A stretch of DNA of 64,000 nt from DATMRF01 sp035566435 (GTDB taxonomy: Bacteria > Verrucomicrobiota > Verrucomicrobiia > Limisphaerales > UBA8199): the NCBI GenBank assembly GCA_035566435.1, contig DATMRF010000103.1:1-64000 (forward strand), read 5' to 3'. This document shows positions 8,485-14,702 of this stretch, in pieces. The translations under genes and the position numbers were made by a program. Each line of letters starts with the position of its first letter. The stretch's first letter is position 1. Below the pieces are notes generated by a model. It ran no database searches. It was not told the origin of the DNA and saw only the letters and a list, made by a program, of their open reading frames with translations.

Positions 8485-8720
8485 TATGCGCGAGCGGAGC
8501 GAGCCAAAACCAAGAGTCCCGAAGGGACGAAATGTGATAGCCCGGGGTGGAGCGAAGCGGAGCCCCGGGTAAACCGCCCCCAAATTTCGTCTCCCTCTCC
8601 TCCTCCGGAGAGGGTCGGGGAGAGGAGGCCTTGACGCGTTTGAAGTCAGGTGCTCTCCCCGCCTGAGAGATATGGGCGACGAACCCACCGCCTCCGGTAA
8701 CGGCGCCATTATGCGTTCGA
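8485..8720. repeat. Palindromic intergenic repeats interrupting the integrase
   Basis: This stretch contains CCCGAAGGGACG, AGCCCGGGGTGGAGCGAAG with CCCCGGGT, and the CTCTCCTCCTCCGGAGAGGG palindrome with a nearby GGGGAGAGGAGG. Such units recur between genes in this group of bacteria. The integrase frame ends exactly where this sequence begins, so it replaced the remaining three quarters of that gene. Confidence 0.55.
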
Positions 8721-8933
8721 TCAAATCCGCCCGTTGACCGCCAAATCACTCAGGAACAGCTCCATCTTTGGTTCCGCGGGCAGCAGCTCCTCCCTCGAGT
8801 GCATCCGATAGAAAAGGACGTAACGTCGAATCCAGTCACAGTAACTCCGCTCGGTGTGAATCGAATAGTGGTGCAATCGCATCACGTTCCGAACCTGATC
8901 CAACAGCTTCGACGAATGGCCTTGACTTTCCAT
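8721..8933 (-). pseudogene. intI: Integron integrase IntI, N-terminal remnant
   Basis: Seventy residues remain of a tyrosine recombinase that is normally about 320 long. LLDQVRNVMRLHHYSIHTERSY, DWIRRYVLFY and FLSDLAVNG match the SAM-like N-terminal DNA-binding domain of integron integrases. Homology stops after LAVNG, and the frame closes two codons later inside intergenic repeat DNA. The catalytic domain with the R-H-R-Y residues is absent. It points away from the cassette array, as intI does in integrons, and its ATG lies 140 bases from the attI-like core. It cannot be functional. Confidence 0.85.
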
Positions 8934-8976
8934 GTCAACCCTCTAAGATCTGATTATGATTATGGATTATTGGACT

Positions 8977-9080
8977 TTTCGCCCTGATATTGACCTTTCT
9001 AATATCAAGGCGAAACTGCCCGAAAACCATGCCAATATCTTATTATCAAGGCGAAACGCCCTGTCAATAAATAGTTATGT
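8977..9080 (+). other. attI-like site with direct repeats and hairpin
   Basis: This lies between the integrase start and the first cassette. TATCAAGGCGAAAC occurs at 9003-9016 and 9044-9057, like the direct integrase-binding repeats of attI sites. The arms 8977-8991 and 9001-9015 form a 15-bp hairpin with one mismatch. A GTTATGT core at 9074-9080 sits just before the first cassette ATG (9084). TTATCA and AATAAA spaced by 17 bases (9043-9071) could be a weak cassette promoter. Position and layout support attI, and the exact cut point is inferred. Confidence 0.6.
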
Positions 9081-9083
9081 GTC

Positions 9084-9449
9084 ATGAAGGCTTCCAGAGC
9101 TAAACTCCCTTGCGCGTGCTGCGGGTATCTCACGCTCGGCGATTCGCCGGGGAGCTACGAAATCTGCCATGTGTGCTTTTGGGAGGACGATCCCGTGCAG
9201 TTGCTCGACCCCTGGTACGTGGGTGGTGCGAACAAGGTCTCGCTCCAGCAGGCTCAGGAGAACTTTTCAAGGTTCGGGGTCAGCGAGCAGAGATTCAAGA
9301 AGAATGTCAAAGGTGTCCTTGCCGGGGACATCCGCGACGAGCGTTGGAGGCCCGTTGCCGAGGCGGATCGAAAGTACGTCACCACGCCTGCGGCTCTAGG
9401 GAAGGAAAAACCGAATGGGGATTGGCCATGGTATTATTGGTGGCGCTAA
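9084..9449 (+). CDS. Integron cassette 1: CPCC-type cysteine-rich protein
   Basis: The protein has 121 residues. The N-terminus LPCACCGYLTL plus EICHVCFWEDDPVQLLDP is the signature of the CPCC cysteine-rich domain. Cys10, Cys12/Cys13 and Cys28/Cys31 probably bind zinc. The function of this family is unknown, and its members are frequent in mobile gene cassettes. The ATG follows the attI-like core by three bases, and the stop is one base before the attC at 9451, the tight packing expected of a cassette. As first cassette it would be the best expressed if a promoter in attI is active. Confidence 0.8.
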   Translation: MKASRAKLPCACCGYLTLGDSPGSYEICHVCFWEDDPVQLLDPWYVGGANKVSLQQAQENFSRFGVSEQRFKKNVKGVLAGDIRDERWRPVAEADRKYVTTPAALGKEKPNGDWPWYYWWR

Positions 9450-9450
9450 C

Positions 9451-9543
9451 ACATAACGAACGCACTTCAGGCAACGGCGCGGTCGCGCGCTCGTTTTCAA
9501 TTGGACGCCTCAGGCGCGCCGTGCCTGAGTGCGAGCGTTCGGC
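9451..9543 (+). other. attC site 1
   Basis: Left box ACATAAC (9451-9457) and right box GTTCGGC (9537-9543) flank complementary arms. CGAACGCACTTCAGGCA pairs with TGCCTGAGTGCGAGCGTTCG, and the right arm carries extra unpaired bases as attC sites do. The right box departs from GTTRRRY at one position. The arms are closer to the orphan site at 8393 than to the later sites. Confidence 0.75.
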
Positions 9544-9551
9544 GTAAATTT

Positions 9552-9851
9552 ATGGACATCGTGGATTGGATGACGTGGGGAGGCGAAAGGATCGATCTGT
9601 CGACCGTTCACTTCACACCGGAGTTGCTCAGGTGCGTTCCTCGGCATTTGGCACTCAAGTATCGCGTCCTGCCTGTGCACGATTCGGCGGAGCGCTTGCG
9701 TGTCGCGGTAGCTGGGCCTCCGGATTTCGATGCGGTTGATTCGCTCACCTACGTGTTGAAGCGCGAAATTGAATTTCGTCCCTCGGACGAGCAACAGCTC
9801 GACACGTTTCTCCAGCGCCTATACAGTGGCGTTCAGGAAGACCGGAGATGA
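9552..9851 (+). CDS. Integron cassette 2: stand-alone MshEN/GspE N-terminal-like domain
   Basis: This 99-residue protein consists almost wholly of one domain: LLRCVPRHLALKYRVLPVHDSAERLRVAVAGPPDFDAVDSL and REIEFRPSDEQQLDTFLQRLY. That is the pattern of the N-terminal domain of type II secretion/type IV pilus ATPases (GspE_N/MshEN). Here it stands alone without the ATPase. Some MshEN domains bind cyclic di-GMP, but their RLG-type signature is not evident here. ATG 9552 is chosen because upstream codons lie in the attC. It could act as a decoy or adaptor on a secretion or pilus ATPase, which is an inference. Confidence 0.65.
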   Translation: MDIVDWMTWGGERIDLSTVHFTPELLRCVPRHLALKYRVLPVHDSAERLRVAVAGPPDFDAVDSLTYVLKREIEFRPSDEQQLDTFLQRLYSGVQEDRR

Positions 9852-9859
9852 GACACCCC

Positions 9860-9951
9860 ACCGAACCAGCGGATGCACAAAACGCCGCGCTAACGCTCTG
9901 GTTTCATTCTGGGTGCCAGTGGCGTGGCGTCTGTGATCCTTTTCGTTAGCC
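9860..9951 (+). other. attC site 2
   Basis: Left box ACCGAAC (9860-9866) and right box GTTAGCC (9945-9951). The arms CAGCGGATGCACAAAACGCC and GGCGTCTGTGATCCTTTTCG pair with a few mismatches across a short loop. It begins nine bases after the cassette 2 stop and ends two bases before the cassette 3 ATG. Confidence 0.8.
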
Positions 9952-9953
9952 GA

Positions 9954-10490
9954 ATGAATGCTCAGAGCGAAAGACCTTGCATCGCGTGCGGCCAGCCCAT
10001 CTTGGAACGCGCGAAGAAATGTCCTCACTGCCGCAGTTGGCAGTACCGCATGTATACCGCCTGGTTTCATCCGGCCACTTGGATTGCGCTCATCGTGCTG
10101 TTCGGTGTAATGATGCTCATCCCCATGGGTTCGATTCTCTATGATTTGCCGCATAAGCGAAATCCTGAATTTCGCCCCTCGGAGTCCTTTTCCGTTGTCG
10201 AGTCGAAGGTTCATTATGGCATCGAGAAGGATATTCCCCACGTTTCCTGCATCGGCACAATTCGCAATAACACCGGTACGGCCTGGGAGGATCTCCACTT
10301 TCAGGTGAGGTTCTTCAATTCGGCAGGCCAGCTCGTTGATACGCTTTCCGACAGCGACTATTCTCTTGTCGTGCAGCCGCACTCTGAAATGACATTTCGA
10401 GTCCGGGGTCTAGCTGACAAGTCTGCCGACCAGTATGTCACGCACAAAATCCAAGTGATATGGGCAAAAGAGGCCCATGCCTCGTGGTAG
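9954..10490 (+). CDS. Integron cassette 3: zinc-ribbon membrane protein of unknown function
   Basis: This 178-residue protein begins with a small zinc ribbon (PCIACGQPILERAKKCPHC, two CxxC pairs). A single transmembrane helix follows near residues 45-65 (WIALIVLFGVMMLIPMGSI). The last 110 residues look like an extracytoplasmic immunoglobulin-like FxLYD-type domain (VSCIGTIRNNTGTAWEDLHFQVRFFNSAGQLVD). FxLYD domains occur in exported bacterial proteins of unclear role. ATG 9954 is two bases after attC site 2. The frame is open upstream to 9924 but would run through the attC. Confidence 0.75.
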   Translation: MNAQSERPCIACGQPILERAKKCPHCRSWQYRMYTAWFHPATWIALIVLFGVMMLIPMGSILYDLPHKRNPEFRPSESFSVVESKVHYGIEKDIPHVSCIGTIRNNTGTAWEDLHFQVRFFNSAGQLVDTLSDSDYSLVVQPHSEMTFRVRGLADKSADQYVTHKIQVIWAKEAHASW

Positions 10491-10498
10491 TGAGATTC

Positions 10499-10591
10499 GG
10501 CTAACAAGCACATGCAGCCTGACCCCGCGATTTCGTTCTTGTTTCATGCTGTGCGCCAATGGCGCGGGGCGGCTGATGTGCGACGTTAGTT
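10499..10591 (+). other. attC site 3
   Basis: Left box GGCTAAC (10499-10505) and right box GTTAGTT (10585-10591) enclose arms AGCACATGCAGC / GCTGATGTGC and CCCCGCG / CGCGGGG. The site is 93 bp long. The CCCCGCG-ATT start of the loop and the GG-CGCGGGG end are shared with the following sites. Confidence 0.88.
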
Positions 10592-10606
10592 GCTCGAGAG
10601 GGCGCC

Positions 10607-10987
10607 ATGCGAAAGAGCCCAATAATTATTACGTCCGTTTTTGTTGTGGTGCTGGGCAGCCTAGCGAGTTGGCGCGCTCATGTTCATCGCGAGGAGGTGC
10701 ATTCCCAGGAGGTTGCAGAGGCAAAGGCATTTTGCGAGTCACTTCTTCCAGCCATTCAGCGGGCACAGGCTGTGTCCGGCTCATACCCAAAGCAGGTCGA
10801 TCCCCAATGGTGGGCTGGACGGTCGGTGCCGCGGCTCATTCACACGCAGAAATTCTACCACAGCAAAGGGACGAATTTCTTGTTGGGCTTTAACGTTGGC
10901 CAGGGCTACATTTATCCAGTCTGGGGCTGGGATAGCAGTTGGATGAGTTGGCAGCCCTGTGAACCCTCCGTATTGGATGGCAACTAA
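10607..10987 (+). CDS. Integron cassette 4: small exported or membrane-anchored protein
   Basis: This 126-residue protein has a positively charged start and one hydrophobic segment (IIITSVFVVVLGSLASW, residues 6-22) that anchors it or acts as a signal peptide. The rest is soluble, with VAEAKAFCESLLPAIQRAQAVSGSYPKQVDP and an aromatic C-terminus (YIYPVWGWDSSWMSW). It vaguely recalls pilin-like or pseudopilin layouts but lacks their signature, so no family is claimed. The stop codon lies inside the left box of the next attC. Confidence 0.7.
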   Translation: MRKSPIIITSVFVVVLGSLASWRAHVHREEVHSQEVAEAKAFCESLLPAIQRAQAVSGSYPKQVDPQWWAGRSVPRLIHTQKFYHSKGTNFLLGFNVGQGYIYPVWGWDSSWMSWQPCEPSVLDGN

Positions 10988-11074
10988 CCAACCCAACCCA
11001 GCAAACCCCGCGATTGCACTGGTTTTTCATGCCAAGCATCAGCGGCGCGGGGTCGCCGGTCGGGACCGTTGGCC
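10982..11074 (+). other. attC site 4
   Basis: Left box AACTAAC (10982-10988) and right box GTTGGCC (11068-11074), 93 bp. The arms CAACCCAACCCAGC and CGCCGGTCGGGACCGTTG pair imperfectly, and the inner CCCCGCG/CGCGGGG stem is perfect. It overlaps the last codons of cassette 4. Confidence 0.85.
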
Positions 11075-11086
11075 GTCCTTTTCACC

Positions 11087-11386
11087 ATGAAGAGTCTCAA
11101 GCGCTTTACGCTGATTAGTTGGGCATTACTTGCCATCGCCGCCGCGTCTTTCGTGAGCGTTTATCTGTTTGCCGCCGAGATTCCAATGTCTACCTTGGTA
11201 TTGTTCGGAAGCATCGGAACATCTTTGGCCAGCGTCTCTGTTTTAATCATCGGACTCGTGGTGACACGTTTCGCGGGTCCCGTTTTATGGAGGTTCTTGG
11301 CAGTCTTTAGTTTGTTCACTTCGATCATTTCCTCGGTTGCGCTTATTCGCTTTGTAGGGTACGCCTTTTTGCACTTATCAGTGTGA
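11087..11386 (+). CDS. Integron cassette 5: small three-helix membrane protein
   Basis: This 99-residue protein is almost entirely hydrophobic. Helices run roughly over residues 7-27, 32-56 and 61-90, separated by short charged turns. It has no recognised domain. ATG 11087 comes 12 bases after attC site 4. The frame is open a little further upstream, but only through a TTG inside the attC. The function is unknown. Confidence 0.65.
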   Translation: MKSLKRFTLISWALLAIAAASFVSVYLFAAEIPMSTLVLFGSIGTSLASVSVLIIGLVVTRFAGPVLWRFLAVFSLFTSIISSVALIRFVGYAFLHLSV

Positions 11387-11422
11387 CATGTGCCTTTACA
11401 TTCACAAGTTGAGTAGCAAGAC

Positions 11423-11512
11423 GCCCAACCACCACACGCAGCGGACCCCGCGATTGCGATCTGTTTGTATACAACGCCAGAGGCGCGGGGCCGCTGGTGT
11501 GGACCGTTAGGC
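11423..11512 (+). other. attC site 5 (canonical)
   Basis: This is the clearest site. Left box GCCCAAC (11423-11429) and right box GTTAGGC (11506-11512) fit the RYYYAAC/GTTRRRY consensus, the latter exactly. The arms CCACCACACGCAGCGG and CCGCTGGTGTGGACCG are nearly complementary, with one extra base, and are followed by the CCCCGCG/CGCGGGG stem. Length 90 bp. Confidence 0.93.
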
Positions 11513-11523
11513 CACGAGGCGTT

Positions 11524-11760
11524 ATGAACGAATCCGAAAAGCAGGGCAACGAACAGGAGCGAGCGCCACAGCCAAAGCCGTCCACTGGCATCGGTACTTT
11601 GATTTGCGCGTATGCACTTAGTGTTATTTTTCCACTTTTGGGTTTGGCCTCTGGTATTTATTTGTGGGTTAGCAAGAAGCAGCTTCGGCATGGTGTGGCC
11701 TGCATCTCCATCAGTTGCGTAGTCATGTTTGTGGAGTTTCTCTTGGTGTCAAGTTTATGA
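11524..11760 (+). CDS. Integron cassette 6: small membrane protein
   Basis: This 78-residue protein has a hydrophilic N-terminus (MNESEKQGNEQERAPQPKPS) and two transmembrane helices, near residues 22-48 and 53-76, joined by a basic turn (SKKQLRHG). The layout resembles two-helix DUF4190-type proteins, but the match is too weak to assign. ATG 11524 lies 11 bases after attC site 5. Codons upstream of it lie within the attC. Confidence 0.65.
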   Translation: MNESEKQGNEQERAPQPKPSTGIGTLICAYALSVIFPLLGLASGIYLWVSKKQLRHGVACISISCVVMFVEFLLVSSL

Positions 11761-11764
11761 GGTG

Positions 11765-11857
11765 GCCTAACAAACCGAACGCAGCGAACCCCGCGGTGGC
11801 GTTTCCATCGCATGACGGGCACCAGCGCCGCCGGGTCGCTGGTCCGGAGCATTGGGA
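11765..11857 (+). other. attC site 6
   Basis: Left box GCCTAAC (11765-11771) fits the consensus closely. The right box is ATTGGGA (11851-11857), in which the first G of GTT is changed to A. That G is the recombination base, so this site may be impaired. The arms CGAACGCAGCGAACC and GGGTCGCTGGTCCGGAGC still pair. Length 93 bp. Confidence 0.82.
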
Positions 11858-11864
11858 TTCCAAT

Positions 11865-12524
11865 ATGACCCCTCTCGCAAACTCAAAGAGATTACAATTA
11901 CTCAACGCGCTCGTGTTGTTCTTGGCAGTCTCCGGCCGAGCCGAGTTTTGGCAATCCCAACAGCTTAACTGCGCGATCAGTCTGCCATTGGAAAGCGGTT
12001 GGACTCGGCTAACCCCGCCAGCAGACATGGTCAAAGTCTCGATCCGTTCTGCAGACCGCACAAAAGTCATAACCATTTATGTGTCAGCGATAGATCAAGG
12101 TCTCACTGAGGAGAGCTTCATTCAACGTTTCAAGAATAGCTGGTTTGAGCACGGTACTGGCAAAGGCAGGGTCGAGGGACCAGTCACGCTTGGTGGTCGT
12201 GCCGGTTACCTCCTGAAGGACATCGCGAACTTGGGCGGGAAGGAAGTGCACAGAGCCGACACCCTGGTGATTGACAGCGGCAGACTTTACCAGGTTGATG
12301 CGCTGGGAGTGGGATCTGATCCGATGAATGATCCTGTGGTCACGAACTGCATTGCGAGCTTCCGTTTCCTTGCTCAAGCGGCATTACCACCAACCAACAA
12401 GCCCGCTTCCAACAACCCAGGTGACCAGCTACCAGAGCGCATTGGTCATATTACATTCGTGGCCCTGGTGGGGATAGCCATTGTGTTTGTTCTTGCTAAG
12501 ATTGCCAGGAAGAGACGGGATTAG
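11865..12524 (+). CDS. Integron cassette 7: exported protein with C-terminal membrane anchor
   Basis: This 219-residue protein has a signal-like hydrophobic stretch (residues 11-26). A soluble domain with FWQSQQLNCAISLPLESGWTRL follows, then a C-terminal anchor ITFVALVGIAIVFVLAKIARKRR. The LPLESGWTR...KVITIYVS...FIQRFKNSWF pattern suggests a small PsbP/DUF1795-like fold, which is only a guess. ATG 11865 follows attC site 6 by seven bases. It would be held outside the membrane by its C-terminal helix. The function is unknown. Confidence 0.72.
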   Translation: MTPLANSKRLQLLNALVLFLAVSGRAEFWQSQQLNCAISLPLESGWTRLTPPADMVKVSIRSADRTKVITIYVSAIDQGLTEESFIQRFKNSWFEHGTGKGRVEGPVTLGGRAGYLLKDIANLGGKEVHRADTLVIDSGRLYQVDALGVGSDPMNDPVVTNCIASFRFLAQAALPPTNKPASNNPGDQLPERIGHITFVALVGIAIVFVLAKIARKRRD

Positions 12525-12533
12525 AGAAATGGT

Positions 12534-12623
12534 AAAGAACTCTTGCTGGAGCGGACGCGCCGATTGCGCTTCTGTTTGCATTCGTGCATCATTGGCGGCG
12601 CGCCGCTCAGCGTCACGTTAAGC
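12534..12623 (+). other. attC site 7
   Basis: The right box GTTAAGC (12617-12623) fits GTTRRRY. The left box AAAGAAC (12534-12540) is degenerate. The inner arms GGACGCGCCG and CGGCGCGCC pair, and the loop start ATTGCG with GTTT matches sites 3-5. Length 90 bp. Confidence 0.8.
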
Positions 12624-12636
12624 GGCATCACACGGT

Positions 12637-12810
12637 ATGCTTGCTCTTGAGTTTTGGTTGAATGGTAAGCGGCTCTGCGTAGCTACTCCCGGTGAGAAGG
12701 GCTTGGTGATGTCCAGCATCGCTCTGATGGACGCTGTAGATGCACCTGGCAGCCATGTCGCGCATGTTCGAGTGGGCGGTTTCGGAAAAGGGGTCAGTCA
12801 AAACTATTGA
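12637..12810 (+). CDS. Integron cassette 8: short protein, probably truncated
   Basis: This 57-residue open frame starts with ATG 13 bases after attC site 7. MLALEFWLNGKRLCVA, a VMSSIAL segment and HVRVGGF recall a family of roughly 90-100-residue proteins of unknown function that are common in Planctomycetes/Verrucomicrobia genomes. Here the C-terminal third is missing. No attC follows. Instead a dispersed repeat begins at 12830, which suggests that the right end of the array was cut off. Confidence 0.55.
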   Translation: MLALEFWLNGKRLCVATPGEKGLVMSSIALMDAVDAPGSHVAHVRVGGFGKGVSQNY

Positions 12811-12824
12811 TACAGTCGTGCCGT

Positions 12825-13241
12825 TCATCCGCGCAGCGTCAAGTACAGGTAGTGCGCCAAAAACCAAATTCCTTTCAGTAGTGGATGTGCGGTGTCAAGC
12901 GCAGCTAAGATTTCTGCCCTGCCTGCAAACTCGGCCGGGAAAGCGCTCAGGTACTCCCGTGCTTCACGCACACGCTTCTGCTGGCCGGCCAGCTTGCTGA
13001 TTTTGACTGCGTCATTCGCGCAGCGCGCCACAACATCGTGGGTGGGGTGCTCATAGAGCGTCTTAAGATAAACCTCAGTCCAGCGGTCGAAGCGCCCCGC
13101 CTTCTGAAGCGCGACCAGCAGAACCGGCACCATCTCCAGCGGTTGCTCGGTTCCTTCAAACTCCTGCTCCGCCGCCTTGGCGGCGCGGATGGCGCATTCC
13201 AGGACCTGTTCCGCTTGCTGCCTCTCGGCTTGGAGGACGAA
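12825..13241 (-). pseudogene. Fragment of an unrecognised helical protein (no start codon)
   Basis: The frame is open for 139 codons from just after a stop at 13242-13244. It reads as a plausible helical protein (FDRWTEVYLKTLYEHPTHDVVARC, KRVREAREYLSAFP). It lacks a start near its upstream end, and internal ATG 13133 would leave 102 residues. The upstream end abuts the stop of the PQQ propeller gene, so this is most likely the 3' part of a gene whose front was lost. Its last 16 codons, ending in FLAHYLYLTLRG, are supplied by a dispersed repeat found twice more in the window. Confidence 0.5.
12830..12877 (-). repeat. Dispersed repeat family B, copy 1
   Basis: This roughly 48-bp sequence is shared with 16093-16140 (same orientation) and 62051-62100 (opposite). 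The common core contains TTTTTGGCGCAC and TTGACGxTGCGCGG. On the minus strand all three copies keep a frame reading xGxxFLAH(D/Y)xxLTLRG and then TGA. Confidence 0.8.
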
Positions 13242-13248
13242 TTACCCC

Positions 13249-14631
13249 TTACTTCGGTCTCACGTCATAGCAGAACAGTACCTCCTGGTCGCGCACGTAC
13301 AGTTTGCCATTGGCGATCACCGGGTGCGTCCAGGCCGGCGACTTGCTGCGGTCGGGCTGCTCGAAACGGCCACGCTCGACGTATTCCTTCGCGTTCGGCT
13401 CAATCAGGAGCATCGTCCCCTTCTCAGTTCGGTAGTAGAGCCGTCCGTCCGCCAAGGCTACCGAGCCTTTAGGCGCCCGCCGCTCGGCGTCGTCCCGCTC
13501 ATCCCACAGGACGTTGCCGGTCTTGAAGTCGAGACACATCAGGAAGCCGCCCTCGTTGCCGCCGTTCGCCCCAAAAAGGCAGCCATCGAGGAGAATCATG
13601 CCGCCGTGGTGGTTTTGCATCTTCCTGGTGGCATAAACCTCCTCGGCCTTGACACCACCGTTCGCATCCTTGCTCAGCTTTACCAACCCTCCGCCCGCAC
13701 CGTAGGCCGAGGCGGCGAACACCATGCCGTCGTGGTGGACCGGCGTGGAACAGTTAATACCCATCCCGTTGGCCGGTTTGTCATATCGCCAGAGGAACTT
13801 ACCGTCGGACGCCGCTACTCCGATAAGTCCTCTTGCGGTCAGTTGCACGTACTGGCGCTGCCCTTCGAAGTCGATTGCGATGACCGACGAGTAGGCCGCT
13901 CCAGAAGCGCCCAAACCTCCGCGACGGCCGGAACCTCCGCCGCCGCCTGGACCACTGGGACTGCCGCCAGGACCGCCAGGGTTGCCTCCCGAACCCGAGG
14001 GCACCCGGCTCTTCCAGCTCGTATTGCCGGTCAACTTCTCCAGGGCCACCAGCATCGCGTCTTCGGCACCGGGCGTGAACACGACCTTGTCCCCATCAAC
14101 CAGCGGCGACTCGCGGTAACTCCACATGGGCACGCGCCCGCCAAAGTCGCGCGTTAGGCTGCGTTGCCAAAGAATCTTGCCGTCTCTGACCTGCAGGCAA
14201 GCTACATCGCCGCCCATGCCTTCAACATAAAGCCGCTCACCCTCGACGGTCGGTGTGCACGCCGGCCCTTCTCGTCCCTGCGGCGCTTGTTGCTTGAGAG
14301 CCGGTCCGAGGCGCGTGACCCAAAATTCCTTGCCGTCCTTCTCGGACAGGGCCCAAATGACTTCATCGTCACCGCGATTGCTCATGCCGGAGATCAGGCC
14401 ACCGGCAATCGCGGGACCGCTGTACCCACCGCCGAGCCCGGTAATCTTCCAGGCAAGCGGCGGACCATCTTTGGGCCATTCTTTGAGCAGGCCACGTTCC
14501 TTCGAGATGGCGTTCCGGTCCGGTCCCTGCCACTGCGGCCAATCATCGGCCGATGCGGAGGACACCAGGAGTATCCAGGAAATGACGCTAATTAACATCC
14601 TTGTATCGCGAACAGGTTCTCTCTTTTTCAT
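13249..14631 (-). CDS. Exported PQQ-like beta-propeller repeat protein
   Basis: The protein has 460 residues. A signal peptide (LISVISWILLVSSASA) is followed by DDWPQWQGPDRNAISKE, the standard opening of the BamB/PQQ-like propeller proteins abundant in Planctomycetes and Verrucomicrobia. Blade motifs (DGKILWQR, GNTSWKSR, DGKFLWRYD, GNVLWDERD, NGKLYVRDQ) run to the end. A glycine/proline-rich insert lies near residues 215-245. Enzymatic PQQ binding is unlikely, and such proteins are usually scaffold or sorting proteins of unknown role. ATG 14631 is used, but ATG 14598 would give a more typical signal peptide. Confidence 0.88.
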   Translation of the reverse strand: MKKREPVRDTRMLISVISWILLVSSASADDWPQWQGPDRNAISKERGLLKEWPKDGPPLAWKITGLGGGYSGPAIAGGLISGMSNRGDDEVIWALSEKDGKEFWVTRLGPALKQQAPQGREGPACTPTVEGERLYVEGMGGDVACLQVRDGKILWQRSLTRDFGGRVPMWSYRESPLVDGDKVVFTPGAEDAMLVALEKLTGNTSWKSRVPSGSGGNPGGPGGSPSGPGGGGGSGRRGGLGASGAAYSSVIAIDFEGQRQYVQLTARGLIGVAASDGKFLWRYDKPANGMGINCSTPVHHDGMVFAASAYGAGGGLVKLSKDANGGVKAEEVYATRKMQNHHGGMILLDGCLFGANGGNEGGFLMCLDFKTGNVLWDERDDAERRAPKGSVALADGRLYYRTEKGTMLLIEPNAKEYVERGRFEQPDRSKSPAWTHPVIANGKLYVRDQEVLFCYDVRPK

Positions 14632-14702
14632 AACGTGTCTGCTTGGGTTGGCTATTGGTTAGTTCGTGAAAACCGTGGTGCGGGTTTCGGTGACGCGCCC
14701 CC

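Noticed and set aside
8188..8724. 178-codon minus-strand frame left of the integrase
   Set aside because: It runs through an attC-like site and palindromic repeats, with Arg/Pro-rich composition typical of non-coding GC-rich DNA.
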